This document shows positions 35,800-48,500 of a stretch of 64,000 nt of DNA, piece by piece (positions within the stretch are counted from its first letter, which is position 1; every line of letters starts with the position of its first letter). The notes beneath the pieces are model-generated. The model saw nothing but the letters and a program-made list of their open reading frames with translations. It had not been told where the DNA came from and did not search any database. Origin of the DNA: Papilionanthe hookeriana x Papilionanthe teres (taxonomy: Eukaryota; Streptophyta; Magnoliopsida; Asparagales; Orchidaceae); contig CM040430.1 in NCBI GenBank assembly GCA_022702705.1, positions 78,557,239 through 78,621,238 of the forward strand. Reading direction: 5' to 3'. Made by a program: the position numbers and the translations under genes.

Positions 35800-37620
35800 T
35801 TAAAAGATTTTAATAATTAAATAGATTAGTAAGGATGTTTTCAATTTATGCTTGGAAGCTCTCATCCAACTAGATGCACATATAAGTGAATTGACTATCT
35901 TTGTAGATGATGAACTCATGTAGTCATCAAGAACTCTCCCACAGAAAGGAAACTCTAAAGCCACATTTGTTATTGAAATTGATAAAATATACATAATTAT
36001 TTAGGATAAACATGGATATTTGAGAGAGTGTTCAACCACTGAAGAATATCAAATGATCGTTATTGGATAAAAAATAAACCCTCCTCAAGATATATCTGTA
36101 AATCTAATTTTGAGGGTTAAATGTACCACGATGATATCACAAAATCCGTAAATCCAAGCATACAATCAAAATTTTGTGGAAAAGACAAATCACTTGGAAT
36201 GTTCAAAGATACGCTAACATTTGATGTATTATAGCTTGCAAAATTAAGTGTATATTCATTATATATATTCCAAATAGTATCTTCAACCTCTTAAAATTTT
36301 AGTTGAGTTCAATGGATGAGTATACCTTTGGAAACATATAATAAAGAAACTTAAGTTTCAGTTGAGGCTCAAACACAACCATCACAGAGATAAGAAGATT
36401 ACACTCACCTAAATATTTATCAAATGTAATTTTCATTGCAAGGGTCATTCCTTTAATAAAATAATTTAAAGAAGAAAATTGTTCCATTAACTTCTTTACA
36501 TGCAGAACAGTTAACCAAAAAACATTGAATGTTGGGTATGAATAACATGAGATAACTTTTGTTACACTAAAAAATACGGCAAAAAATTTCTTATTTTATC
36601 ATATCTCTCTCAGTATGTATCAGATAACACCTATTTGTAGTTGCTATCTTGAGCTATATATTGACTAAATACAATTTTATAAGAAAAGATAGATCCAAGC
36701 ATTGTATAAGTCGAGTTCTATTTTGTAGATACATTAATATATAATCCCTCAGTGGATGAAACCACTAACAATATAGAGACCTCAACAAACTTTTAAAGTC
36801 TTAGTGGTGACTTCTTCAGATATTTGACAGGCTCTTGTATTTGATGAAGCATGCTTTGAACATCTTTCAAGCCCAATTGAACCATAATATTTAATATATA
36901 AGCACAACGTCTACATGAAATAAAAACACTAGAAATACAACTTAACTCCGACTTAAAATTAGTTATAATAGATTTAATGGCAACATCATTATTACTGGCG
37001 TCATCTAAGGTTATGGTGGACACCTTATCATGGAAACAAACAAATATAGCATCACAAATACAAGTATCACTATGAGATGGTTCCAATTCAATAATAATTA
37101 TGATTCTTTTTTGTAATTTTCAAGAAATCATCAAGATAATGAAAAGTCAGACCCAAATGCCAAGTGTTTAATTCGAAGTCCAACAATTAGAAGTTAAAGA
37201 AGACCTACATATATCCTTGAGAATTGTGTCTAGCTTCTCTTTTACAATATCATAAACCTTCATAGTATTTTTGTCATTGTATTTTTGGTTTAATGATTTC
37301 AACGAGGTGTTGAACCACAAATGCTTAATCATCATGAATGGGTATTCATGCACGATTATCATCCTGACAATTATCTCTCTAATTCAATGTTGATCATAGT
37401 TCATTGGGCCATTAAAAGTGGGAATCTTAATCTCTGCACTAGCATCACAAGCTTGTCTTTTATCTAATGAATCGACGAGTTTGTTTTTTGTTTTGATTTT
37501 TCACAATCTTTAACATGTTTGAGTAGTTGTGAATTGGTGCCACTCCTAGATCTGTAAAATTTGATACGACTGCATTGCTAATAAGGGGTTGCAACTCCTT
37601 TGGCTGTGATTATTGGTTCA
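35800..37620 (-). pseudogene. hAT transposase, broken
   Basis: Order on the minus strand: BED-type zinc finger remnant (about 37610-37500: C, then RSRSGTNSQLLKHVKDC, with an internal TAG); 37362-37168 with IIVHEYPFMMIKHLWF and SSLTSNCWTSN (start of the RNase H-like catalytic fold); 37086-36793 with TITLDDASNNDVAI, CRRCAYILNIMVQLGLKD and VKYLKKSPLRL; 36487-36299 with FDKYLGECNLL and FEPQLKLKFLYYMFPKVY; and 35994-35800, the dimerisation domain (LSISITNVALEFPFCGRVLD, STKIVNSLICASSWMRA). All are classic plant hAT motifs (zf-BED, DUF4413, Dimer_Tnp_hAT). The enzyme would cut and paste the element in the nucleus. Stops and frameshifts between blocks show it is dead. Confidence 0.9.
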
Positions 37621-39779
37621 ACAAAATACTCCTAAACTAAGAATTTCCTCTTACTTGACTTCAAAGACAATTTCATTAACAGATGAAGCAGTTTGAGAAA
37701 GATCCAAATTTGGCATTGTAGCACGCTAAATAGAAAATTAAATAAATCATTCCTTGCACTGTAAGATCCACCCAATACTCAATAAACAAATAAAATATTA
37801 AATATTCTTGCTTTGGTAGAAAAAATTCAAAAAAATTTAAATCACTGAAAACACTTCAAAGACTGAATTATGCAAAAGTAAAATTTAGGTTTACGGTAGA
37901 ATATCGCATAAGTTTGAAACACTCTTCATCATGAGTGCAATAGTCCATGGATCGAAATAGAAAGGATTGATTGTTCGTAAAAACGTTTGAAGTGCAAACA
38001 ATATTGTACCACAAACCAGAACATATTGAATGTTGATGAACACTTTTTGCGCATTATTTCTTTTAGATAAGAGCAAACCAGCAACATTGTCTATCCACAA
38101 AACAAAAGCATGTGCTAAACATAGAAAGTTCCAAAAAACACAGGGGAGTGTATGTAATTTATATTTATTTACACATATTTATCACCTAAAAGTTGATAGT
38201 TACATGCATAACACACAAATACTTGTCATAGTTGTATGCAAATGTAAATATGAGATTTTAGGTGTTATAACTGTAAATAATATGACTTGTATGGTATGCA
38301 TGTAAATTTCTCTTTGTTGAAAGAAAGTAATGATTGTTGAAACAAGTATATATGAGCTCAACTATTTTGATATTTGAATGAGCTCAAACATTATATCAAA
38401 TGATGATTTGGTAGCATGATTCTTAAACGCCTTCATATTGGAATGGAGTGACGATAGACATAGTTAGATGCAACTAGGATAATAAGTTTCTCCCTAAAAT
38501 GATAATATGAACACAACAAATATGGTTTTCAAACCAAATATTAAAGATATTTCTTGATATAGGGAAAATGCTATTGATTGCCAAAGATCAAAAATTGTAT
38601 TCGTTAGTTTATATTTAATATTACTATATCAATCACATTTAACAACAGGGCTGAGAAAATTATCCATTGAATCATTGTAGCTAAATAATATTTTTTATCA
38701 GCCACCATAAATAATCTCAAGTATCTTCATAACTTCTAATCTAAGGTAAATTAGAGCTCTATAGATAAACATCTAAAGTTTTCTTATCACACGAAAGAGA
38801 AAAAACCAAAATAGAATATTTGCTTTCTTTTAACCACAATAAGAAGGCTTTTCAATGTCTTATCGAAGGCCCAAGTGGTGAGTTCTCATAAACCTAAAAG
38901 GCAATCTAATATCAATGTCAATATGAAGTGTTCTCACAAACATCAACAACTTATAAACCATGCCAAAAACTAAATCATTTAGACCTACCCATAACTAGAT
39001 AGGATAAATCGAATGCAACCCTCAAATATGAGCTAACAAATTCGCCAAATAACTCACAAAGTCAATCAATCAGTATTTGAGCTTCCAAAGTTAAAACCCC
39101 TAAATTTAAAACCACGGTGAGAACAAATTCAAAAAAAAAAGAAGATATGAGAGCACAAAACCTGAATGAAGCAATATAAAAGAGCATAAAACCTGAATGA
39201 AGCAAGATAAAGAGCACAAAACCTAGTAAACCTCTGATCTGAACTCTGAATCAAAAGATATGAGTTACAAGGAGACGAACTCAAGAAACCCTAGAAAGAT
39301 TTTTGCTCAATTAAGCTGTCCCACTGCCACGATGCACATGTCACAAGTGCACAACCACATAATGAATGACGATCAGATTAGAGCTCTCGGAAAGTCGAAA
39401 TGGAGAGGAAAGAAATAAAGTGGGACGTGCTCTCAGCCCTCAAACCTCTCCGATAACCCATCAAGCGTTTGGGGAGACGATTTTCTCACAGTTTAATAAA
39501 ACGCCGGCTGCGAGTTGGCTCACGTTTTTTCTTCTTTTATTTATACATTTTGTCCCTTGTGTTCCACCCCACGTTATCATCTATCCTTTCAATTTTCATG
39601 GAGATCTCGTTTCCTTTGCCCTAACGAGTCGCTCTGAACATCATTTCTTCTGGTATTCACTTTCCTTATATTTTCTTGGTTATTTTGCACATAATATTTG
39701 AGATTTTTTGGTTTCTCGTGGATTTGCACCATTTGGATTTTGACTGTGTTGTTTCTGTTTTGTGTTTTTCTTTGGTATC
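37621..39779. other. hAT interior without a recognised gene
   Basis: AT-rich. A short direct repeat (agagcacaaaacctgaatgaagca-like, about 39148-39225) precedes a promoter-like junction at 39290-39480: reading leftward it contains ctagggtttc, typical of plant 5' UTRs, which could be the transposase leader. Reading rightward an ORF-like stretch (39366-39701) has no recognisable domain. Confidence 0.4.
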
Positions 39780-41625
39780 GGTGCTTCTGTTTGTTGTGGT
39801 GCTTATGTTTGGTGTGGTTTTTTTATTTGGGGTCTGTATGTTGTGAATTTAAGTAGATGAAGGGGTCTTATGGGGTGTGGTGTTTTCAGTTTGTTGTGTA
39901 ATTGAGAGCTAGGGTGTTTTTGGTGTTGGTGCTTCTGTTTATTGTGAATTTGAGCAAAAGGAGGAGGTCTCATGAGAGGTGGATTTCGGTTGTGGTGTTT
40001 ATGTTTGTTGTGTACTTTTTGATTGATCATTGTTGTCATAATTATTATCATCACTGTTATGAAACATATACAATAGGACGACTTTATCATGCTCGCGCAA
40101 ACCCAATTTAAAAATTATGCTAAAAGGAAATTTTTTTCACACACAAAAACTTCATGGAGTGAGACATTTCATCACAGAACCTCAGTGAATTTGCTTAAGA
40201 GAATATTATGCATTGATAGCCCATATGTATACTTTAAAAAATTATATAATAAATGTCTAATGTATTTTTTTCATTGATCATCGTAGCATGATCACTATCA
40301 TCACTGCTAGGAGACAAATACGATATGATTATTTCATCATGCTCAGGCAAACCCGATTTCAAAAATTATCCTAGAAAGAAATATTTTTTACACACAAAAA
40401 CTTCATGGAGTGAGGATTGCATCACAGAGCCTCGGGAAATTTCTTTGAGATAATATTATGCATTGATATCTCTTTAGTTCACTTTGAAAATTTCTATAAG
40501 AAATGCCTCAAATGTGTTTTTTTCTGTGGTGTTGTTGGTGTTGGAGTTCAATGGTGGTATTCATGTTTATTGTGTACTTGACAGCTCAGACGTCGTTGGT
40601 ATTGGTGTTTCCGTTTGTTTTGAAATATTATGCATTGATAGCCTTCAGGTATACTTTGAAAAATTCTATAAAAAGGATCCAAAGATACTCTTTGATTGAT
40701 CATCATTGTCATGATAACTATTATCACTGCTAGAATACATATATAGTGGGAATGCTTCATCATGTTCATATAAACACAATATTAAAAATCATGCTAAAAA
40801 GAAATTTTTTCACACTCTGAAACTTCATGGAGTAAGGCATTGCATCACAGGGACTAAGGAATTTTTTTGAGAGAATACTATGCATTGATAGCCTCTGGGT
40901 ATACTTTGAAAAATTCTGTCAGAAATGCCTCAAATATACTTTTTTACTGAACATCGTTCTCATGATCATTATCTTCACTGTCAGGAGACATATACACTAG
41001 GATTATTTCATCATGCTCATGCAAACCCAATTTCAAAAATTATGCTAAAAAGAAATTGTTTTCACACAAAAAAACTTCATGGATTGAGGCATTCCCTCAC
41101 AGAGCATTAGGAAATTACTTTGAGAAAATATTATGCATTGATAGCCCTTAGTTTCACGTTGAAAAATTCTATAAGAAATTCCTCAAAGATATTTTTCTGG
41201 TTGTGGTGTTGTTGGTGTTGGTTTTTTTTGTGATCTTTATGTTTGTTGTGTACTTGATAGCTGGGGTATTATTGGTTTTGGAGCTTTTGTTTGTTGTAAA
41301 AATATTATGCAGTGATAGCTTTTGAGTATAATTTGAAAAAGTTTATAAGAAATGTCTCAAAGATAGTTTTTCATTGATCATGATTGTCATGATCATTATT
41401 ATCACTGTTAAGAGATAAATACAATAAAATTGCTTCATCATGCTCATGTAAACCCAATTTCAAAAATTATGGTAAAAAGAAATTTTTTTCACACATAAGA
41501 ACTTCACGGAGTGAGACATTGCATCAAAGAGCCTTGGGAAATTTCTTTAAGAGAATATTATCCATTGATAGCTCTTGGATTCACTATAAAAAATTAAATA
41601 ATAAATGTCTCAAATCTACTTTTTG
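39780..41625. repeat. Higher-order tandem repeat inside the hAT element
   Basis: A core unit (gatcat-gttgtcatgatcattatcatcactg, then caaacccaatttcaaaaattatgctaaaa, acacaaaaacttcatggagtgag, gcatcacagagcc, attatgcattgatagc, aaaattctataaaaaatg) recurs with anchor GATCAT/GAACAT at 40025, 40276, 40698, 40949 and 41376. The spacing alternates 251, 422, 251, 427: every second interval carries an extra ~170-base segment rich in ttgttggtgttgg and tgtgtacttga. So the true period is about 675 bases. Units are diverged. No coding potential. Confidence 0.8.
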
Positions 41626-41860
41626 GGTGTGTCATGGTTTTTTGGTTGTGGTTTGGGTTTAAGACTATGGTTGGGGTGGTGATTGTGGCTAGGGGTGGTT
41701 GCTGTGGTTGAAATGATGTTCTTTTGACTATGGTTTGGGGTGGTTGTTGTGGCTTGGGGTAGTGGTTTTTGGGTGTGGCTTGGAGTAGTGGTTTTTGGTT
41801 GTAGCCTAAGATCGTGATTTTAGGATTAGGTTGAGCTGGTTCATTGTTGTCATGTGCATA
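41626..41860. repeat. G/T-rich minisatellite
   Basis: Repeated tgtggttggggtggtg / tgtggcttggggtagtggttttt units, directly right of the higher-order repeat. Confidence 0.7.
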
Positions 41861-41910
41861 TTTTATTGCATTCTTATTTATTTGTTTGTTTTTTTTTATC
41901 ATAGTAATAT

Positions 41911-42800
41911 ATGGCTAAGACCAAAGAGGTTGGTACGCCCGCATTGTGGGGTAAATAAACCAAAATAATGTTTTGTGACCTTTGCCTCAAGGAAATCGAT
42001 ATGAGAAACAAACCAACAACATATTTCAACAAGGAAGGGTAGCAGAAATATATTTAAAAAATTCAAGGAGAGTACAGATTGAGAGTATGACAGGATGTAA
42101 TTAAAGAACAAGTGAGATTAACTCAATAAGGATTGAAAAATTTAGAAGGAATTGAAACGCGGATGGGATCCAGTGAAGCAAACCATTGATGCTCCCGATA
42201 AGTGATGGGCAGAAAGACTTGTGATAAGTATTTTTTACATGTCTTCTAATTTCGTTAATTTAAATTTTTTTTTTAATTTAAGTTTATTTTATGAATTTAT
42301 AGATGTTTCCCGCTGTAAAGAAGTTTAAAATTTGTGGAGTTGAGTTAGAGAAGTTCAATTAGATGTTTGGGAGCATCATTGCTACGGGTAACTATGCATG
42401 TGCGCCCAGTAAGACAAAGTTTGGTGGCACCCCCGAGAACTTGGGAGAGATCAATCAGCCCAGTCCTCCATAAAAGTCCACTCCACCTGTCGTTCTAAGC
42501 ATCCGCGAGTTGAGAATAAAAAGAATGTTGGGGCAGCATTCCTTATAAGCCAGATATCACAACCGATTGATTCTTCTGGCGCTGAACCGCATACATCATA
42601 ACCAAATTTTATAGAGCATATCGTGCAAATTCTATATGTAACTAAGGAAATTTCTTAGGATTTGTCGTTGTATTTGTGTGCGATATAGTTCTTGAAAATA
42701 TGGCCCATAGAGATTATTTCGTCAAGATTCCAGAAGACAAAATGATGTCATACCTACGACATTTTTATGATCACAGGAACATTGAGAGACTTTTTTTATT
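41911..42800 (+). pseudogene. MYB/SANT-like domain protein (L10-interacting MYB type), decayed, carried in the hAT
   Basis: From ATG 41911: MAKTKEVGTPALW, then after a TAA, FCDLCLKEIDMRNKPTTYFN, a TAG where Trp is expected, then in shifted frames the ending WDPVKQTIDAP.KWWAERL (about 42155-42225). A likely intron (to about 42300) is followed by MFPAVKKFKICGVELEKLN, MFGSIIATGNYACAPS, STPPVVLSIRELRIK and finally HRDYFVKIPEDKMMSYLRHF and YDHRNIERL. This is the Myb/SANT-like (PF12776) layout, with 'WDP-K-TIDA--WW' closing the DNA-binding domain. Such proteins are plant nuclear factors, and also partners encoded by Harbinger transposons. Several stops and frameshifts: a pseudogene. Whether it is captured host DNA or part of another transposon is open. 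Confidence 0.7.
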
Positions 42801-44386
42801 TACAATCGATGGGGACATTTATATTTGTATATTTTTCATTATGATTTAAATATTTCAACTGCTTGGAACTTCACTTATTCAGTGCATCTTTTTTTTTTGA
42901 TATTTGTAACCTTATGTATGTGTATTTTCTTTCCATTTGCATTTCACTTGTGTTTTATATTGGTGGGTTTGAGAGGACAATGATGAAATATTTGACCTTT
43001 TATGAGTTCTTCTGGATGACATGTTAGTCGTTGTTGCTTGGCCTAATGAAGACCTCTAAGTTCCTCTCTTTTTTTCGGTGATATGATTTATGAATATATT
43101 CTGGATGACCTTTTTGGTGATATGCACAAGTGACATGAGTCTAGTTTTACGCGGGTTAAAGGCAACTAAGACCCTTTTTTTACAAGGTTTGTTGTCCTCT
43201 TGTAGTGACAAAATTGTTGGTTGATATACTGAGTTCTTTAAGACCTCACACTTGCAAAAATACTGTAATTAATTAGTTCTTTTAGTAATTTCAACTTCTA
43301 TCAAAACTAATGATTGTCTTTTGCAACATTCAGAAAAGATGAATCCAAGATTTTAGGGTCTGCCAAACGATTGCTTTGTCACTGCGAACTTCAAACATCC
43401 CTCTTAGAGACCTCAAGACTAATGATTGTCTTTTGTAGCATTCAGAAAAGATGAAATCCAAGATTTTAGGGATCTCCTGGTGATTGCTCTGCCACTACAA
43501 ACTTCAAACATCCCTCTCACGTCATGACAGACGCATAACTATGAGATGCAATTTGTACAAGTGCCCACGAAGAATCACATAGAAGTGTTATTTCTTTCGG
43601 TGGGCAGACAGTCCGGCAGATTTCACTGCCGACAATGATCGGGAATGGTAGCATCTCTAAAGGACAGTGTAGCTCTATATTATCGTTTTATTAAATGTAA
43701 TTTTAATATTTTTTTCTTTTTATATCACTCTTGGTACTCACGGTTAAGTTCGATGAATATCTGGATTTATATATTGTTATGAAGTGGATATTTGCTTCTG
43801 AAGTTTCAATATATGGTTATGATAGTTCCATTATAAAGAACATTATTACACAGGGGCATAATGGCCAAAAAAAGTCCCACATAAATGTTTTCAATCCGCA
43901 GAAAATAAACAGTCAAACAACTTATCAGTAACAAAATTTCTGCAACACCTTCCTTGGGCAGCTAAGCTGCAACAACTTATTGATAAGTTGTAGATGCCCC
44001 AGACAGGACATCATGTATATTTATATATTTACTGTTTTATTACAATTTAGGTTTTAGTTAAATCTTTTTTGGTTGGTATTAAAATTACATTGTTTATATC
44101 AAAAAACCCAATTAAAAGAATTTAATGTATTTAAATTTAAATTTTTTTATTTCGTAAATCATAAAAAATTAATCTAAAAATATTATAATATTTTTTTAAT
44201 TAATTATTTATTTCGAGACTTAACGAGCCAAACACAATTGAGCAAACGTTTGTTTGTGTTTGTCTCATTTACGAACCTAGCAAAATGATTTTGTTCGTGT
44301 TTGGCTCGGTTACTAACCGAGCGAATAATATATGAGACAATTTTTTAACCGATGTTTGTGAATGATGATCCAATTTGATAACCTTA
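42801..44386. other. Right part of the hAT: short duplication and Harbinger-like fragment
   Basis: A ~112-base tandem duplication (gactaatgattgtcttttg...gatttcttttg/attttaggg) starts at about 43308 and 43420. At 43853-44015, aggggcataatg and aaacagtcaaacaacttatc match the right part of the MITE at 48871-49983, so a fragment of that family lies here. 44200-44386 is the hAT sub-terminal and terminal DNA. No gene. Confidence 0.5.
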
Positions 44387-45597
44387 CTTGTAACGTTTCA
44401 TTAAAGTAGGAGTAATATAACTTTATAAATGATTGCTATGATTATAAATTAGGTTATGTTATTATTGAAACTATAATTTTTCTCTGTGAAACTGTTTATC
44501 ATACACTGTAGTGTTTTTTTTTTCTTTTTCTACGTTTTATCCCTCAGAACATATTTCTAGAAGATAAATCACGATTCATCACATTTAATTTTTTTAAAAC
44601 TTATTTATTAACTAATTTAAATATTGATTTATTTGACATAAATAAATTAAGTATAAATTAATTTCAAATATTATAAATTTTAAAGAAGTAAATTTTGACG
44701 TACCAAACAAGTATACTCCGCTTGACGGAAAAAAATTGCGTACGTAAACCGTACGCAAGAGCTGCGTGCAGAATATGACACACGGAGGTTACAATCGGGT
44801 CATAATCGGCTATGCTGAGCGAATCATATCCCATTCGTACCTCCACGTAACTCAATCAGAATCCTCGCATTGCTCATATTGTAACATTTCGTAACTCCTA
44901 CTGTTAGATGAAATAAGAAGCGCGCAGATGGGATACGGAAGCTACAATCGAATTATAATCGAGTTCATAATCAGGTTACTAATCGGGTTAGTAACTCCAT
45001 TTATACCTCCATATAACTCACTCAGAACCTGCGCGCTACATATCAGTAACATTTGTAAAATAGAAGCGCGCACGTTGCAAGCTGAATATACGTGGCTGCT
45101 AGAACCTGCTCAGAATCCGATTATGAATCCTTCGTGATATCTGCATTCTGCACCCAGGGTGCGGTTTAAGTATGCAATTTTTTTCCACGCTTGACGGGCT
45201 CTACGGCTCGATTACAGCGCGGCTCCGAATGAAGACCGTGACCAGTTGAAAAACCCACAGCCCAAATGTCGCCTCCCGTTCTCGGATTCACCGCGAAACC
45301 CTAGCCTTCGTTCGAGAAAAGGGAGAGGAACATCTGAGTTGTTATTGCTTATAATTCTCTTCTCGACCTTTAGATTCAGGATCTCCGCCGTCTGGTTCAA
45401 GAGAAATTAGAGTAATTCCTTGTTTTGTTCCTCTTTCCTTTTCCCAGTCTAGGCTATCGGCTCTATCTAATCTTGACGGTGAAACCCTAACAGTTGGTGT
45501 TATTGTTGTCCGTTCGCATATCATCTTTCCCACCTTTGAGTCCTAAGCTTTCCAGCTGTTTTTTTTGAGATTCAAGGGAGCTCTTTCGCTTCTTTAT
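44387..45597 (+). promoter_or_regulatory. Upstream region and 5' UTR of the helicase gene
   Basis: 44387-44690 is AT-rich spacer. 44690-45150 contains a diverged direct repeat of about 165 bases (acaatcg..ataatcg...tacctcca.(c/t)ataactca.tcagaa.c; copies at about 44790-44890 and 44945-45055). A perfect 9-bp inverted repeat also lies here (ttgcgtacg 44736-44744, cgtacgcaa 44750-44758). From about 45200 the DNA is typical plant 5' leader (gcgaaaccctagcc at 45291-45304) leading to the ATG at 45598. The transcription start is not visible from sequence alone. Confidence 0.5.
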
Positions 45598-48500
45598 ATG
45601 GCTGCCACAGCTACGGGTTCTCATGGAAGCGGGCCGCGGTACGCCCCCGAGGACCCGACACTTCCGAAGCCGTGGAAGGGTTTGGTCGATGGGAGCACTG
45701 GGTATCTGTACTATTGGAATCCTGTGACGAATGTAACGCAGTACGAAAGGCCTGCTGCGGAGGAACAGCTTCCCCCGCCACCGCCGCTTCTAAAGTCGGC
45801 CCCACTATCATCTGTCCAGGTTCATCAGCATCATCATGAAGAAGACGGGAGATCTCGGAGCCATCAGGTGCTGTCTAGATGAACATCAAATTTGTAACTA
45901 TCTGTAGATTCTTTCATGGTGAATCGCTGCTTGATTTTGGAAAAGAATTCTGCTCTTTTCTAATCTCAAGCTTTTGAGAGTCTGTCTAGCTGAAATATAT
46001 GTTTCATCTGGTACACAGCGATTATGACTAGCATGTTGGATTTGGCACAGTTTTTTTGAAATTTATTCTTTTGGTTACATGAATGTGATATGGGGCTTGT
46101 TATAGTAAGTTATATGTGAGGAGTGAAAACACATTCCGGGAATATTTTAGTTACTTGTCCGAATGTTTCACTGTAATTCTTTACGACTCCTATCAATGTA
46201 CCATTTCGATGTACAGATTCAGTGGTTCCATTTGCATTTGTGATATATTACATGCAAAAGAGTAGGCTGTTGTTGTTTAAGAGATGAAACTGAAATGCAT
46301 AAAGCTCTGTGCAATCAATTTAAAATTTCTTTTGCCGCATTGAATCTGATATTGAATAAATCATTTTTCAGCATCAAGGTGTTAGAGTTGGTGGTGCACG
46401 TTCAGGACATGGTTCAGCTGATGTAGGACATGGATCTTCTGGTCCTCACAGTTATGCACATGGCTCCGTCCATTCACGAACATCTATAAGAAGTCATGGG
46501 GCTTCGGATGCTGGAATTGGTTTATCCGCTGAAGCATATCGCCGTCATAATGAAATAACTGTTACTGTAAGCTCTTGCATGGTTACTATTCTCGCTTTAC
46601 ATACCTGTATATGATTCTTTTCTCTGAACTCTTAAGTTTCTAGCAATTCTTTAATTTATGTTTGTTTCATAAAAGCGATATAGAAGTTGATATATAAGAT
46701 ACAGTGTCAAAATCTTTTGTGGAAGATTTTTTCTTCATTTGTCCACCCTTTTCACTTTCTCAAGATAGATTACTATACTGCAAAAGTGTCTGTTAGATTA
46801 AGGGTCCGTTTGGTTGAAGCTTTAGGGCGCGGCGCGGGCAGCGAAAGCCGCCGCGCCCTTTTTTTCTTCGTTTGTTTAACGACTTCGCGGCACAGCTGCC
46901 GTGAAGTTACGAAGAAGCCGACCGCGGGATCGACCCCGCGGCCTGGCTTCGGCCCGTGGTTTCTCCACTGCGTTCGTCATCGTGAGCTGCAAGGAGTTTC
47001 TTCCTCCTTCGATCTTCTTCTTCTTGCCCGCGCTTCTTCCTCCTCCGAGCTTCTTCTTCCTTCTTCGAGCTTCTTCCTCCTTCGATCTTCTTCCTCCAGC
47101 CCGCGCTTCTTCCTCCTCCGAGCTTCTTCCTCCTCCTCCGAGCTTCTCCTTCCTCCTCTCAGCTTCCTTCTCCGATCTTCTTCTTCCTCCGCACTTCTTC
47201 CTGCCCGATCTTCTTCTTCCTCCGCCCTTCTTCCTGCCCGATCTTATTGGATTGCTTATAGTTATTTACAATTCATTTTATGCATCTCTATTGTGAAGAT
47301 CACAAGGATTTATAAACCTATTTATTTATTGGATTGCTTATAATTATTTTATAATTCATTTTATACATCTCAATTCATTTTATAATTATTTACAATTCAT
47401 TTGCCTATAATTGTAAACCTACGATCATTCAACAATTCATTTTATGTAGGTCAATATTTTCACATACAGGTGCCCCACAGTTGGTTTCGCACAATTCGCA
47501 ACTGAAACAATAGTGCATTCCACATTGCTTACCATAATAGACTTTCTCAGAAGTATTGCAATTAGAAGCCGAGAAGCTGCAGTTGCGCCAAACAGACCCT
47601 AACATTTTCAGTCCTTATGTTCTTATTTATTTGTGCTCATAATTTTCTGGTACTGTTTAGTATGAATTTATCAAATTTACAAAAATATGTAAATCCTGCA
47701 TTTTTGTTGTATTCGATTTACGAAGTTGTTATTTATTGATCATGTTGGTTCATGTGAACTCCTTTTTTTTGTTTAGAAAAAGGTTCACAATTTTGGATCC
47801 CTTTTCGGTCCTCGAACGTGTTGTGTTTTATGGTCCATGTTGGTCTTAACTTATGTTGAAATGAACCATGTCTTCTTTTGGTTCTTACTTTTGATTTTGA
47901 TAGTATTTTTTAATATTAATTGTTTTGTTTATTATCCTTGCTTCTGGTTGTGACCACTTTTCCATAAAACTAAATATTGTAAATGTTAATTAATCCTCCA
48001 ATTATTGACATTTAAATATATTTGTGAACAACAATAGTTAGTGATTGAGCGTAGAAATGATTTTATTGCCACAGAAGTTTTTTAATCTGTTGCTATATTG
48101 GCAAAAAGGTTTAAGTGGATAAATTTAGTATACAATATAATGTGGGACTAAAAGAAAATTGAGGAAAGTACTTTTGGTAAGTAATGTTATTGAGGGTGTA
48201 TTTGGGAAAAAATTTTCACAGCTTTATTTCAAGAGTTTTGCCGTACTTTTGTTTGGCAATAACATTCTTGCAACTCTTTAGTAATTTGCGTTGAGAATGA
48301 GCTTTTCACAATTAAATTTGCTAATGCATATTAGCTATAAAAATTATTAACTTATTGAGAATAATATTTTGTAGTATCGACAATATCTTTTAAAAGTCTT
48401 TACTTTGGCCACACCAGTTCACAACTATTTTACCTGCACCTGCATCCTTCCCAAATGAACACTTAGTATACTTATATGATAGCTGCAACCCATGTGTTTG

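Larger units (their letters stand above)
33745..44386 (-). mobile_element. hAT-superfamily DNA transposon, 10.6 kb
   Basis: Flanked by identical 8-bp repeats CTTGTAAC at 33737-33744 and 44387-44394, the hAT signature. Terminal inverted repeats are imperfect: TAAGGGCGTAAATGAG at the left, and TAAGGTTATCAAATTG as the reverse complement of the right end. Sub-terminal DNA on both sides is rich in 'gagctcg'/'ggctcg'/'ttcgtgtt' words (33760-33900, 44210-44330), which is usual for Ac-type hATs. Inside: transposase remnant (35800-37620, minus), tandem repeats, a MYB/SANT-like pseudogene (plus) and other cargo. Transposase stops make it non-autonomous now. The minus strand is given because the transposase reads that way. 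Confidence 0.85.

Noticed and set aside
39366..39701. 111-codon plus-strand ORF in the hAT
   Set aside because: No recognisable domain; hydrophobic end arises from T-rich DNA; probably chance or an exon relic.
39780..41625. CRISPR-like array
   Set aside because: Units are hundreds of bases, diverged and without unique spacers, in a plant genome; it is a higher-order tandem repeat.
45565..45597. Upstream extension of the helicase reading frame
   Set aside because: Begins with TTG, not ATG, and the known family start matches the ATG at 45598.
46687..47343. 218-codon plus-strand ORF, rich in Ser/Leu
   Set aside because: It runs across the MITE end and the ttcttcctcctcc minisatellite; low complexity, several frames open at once, no domain.
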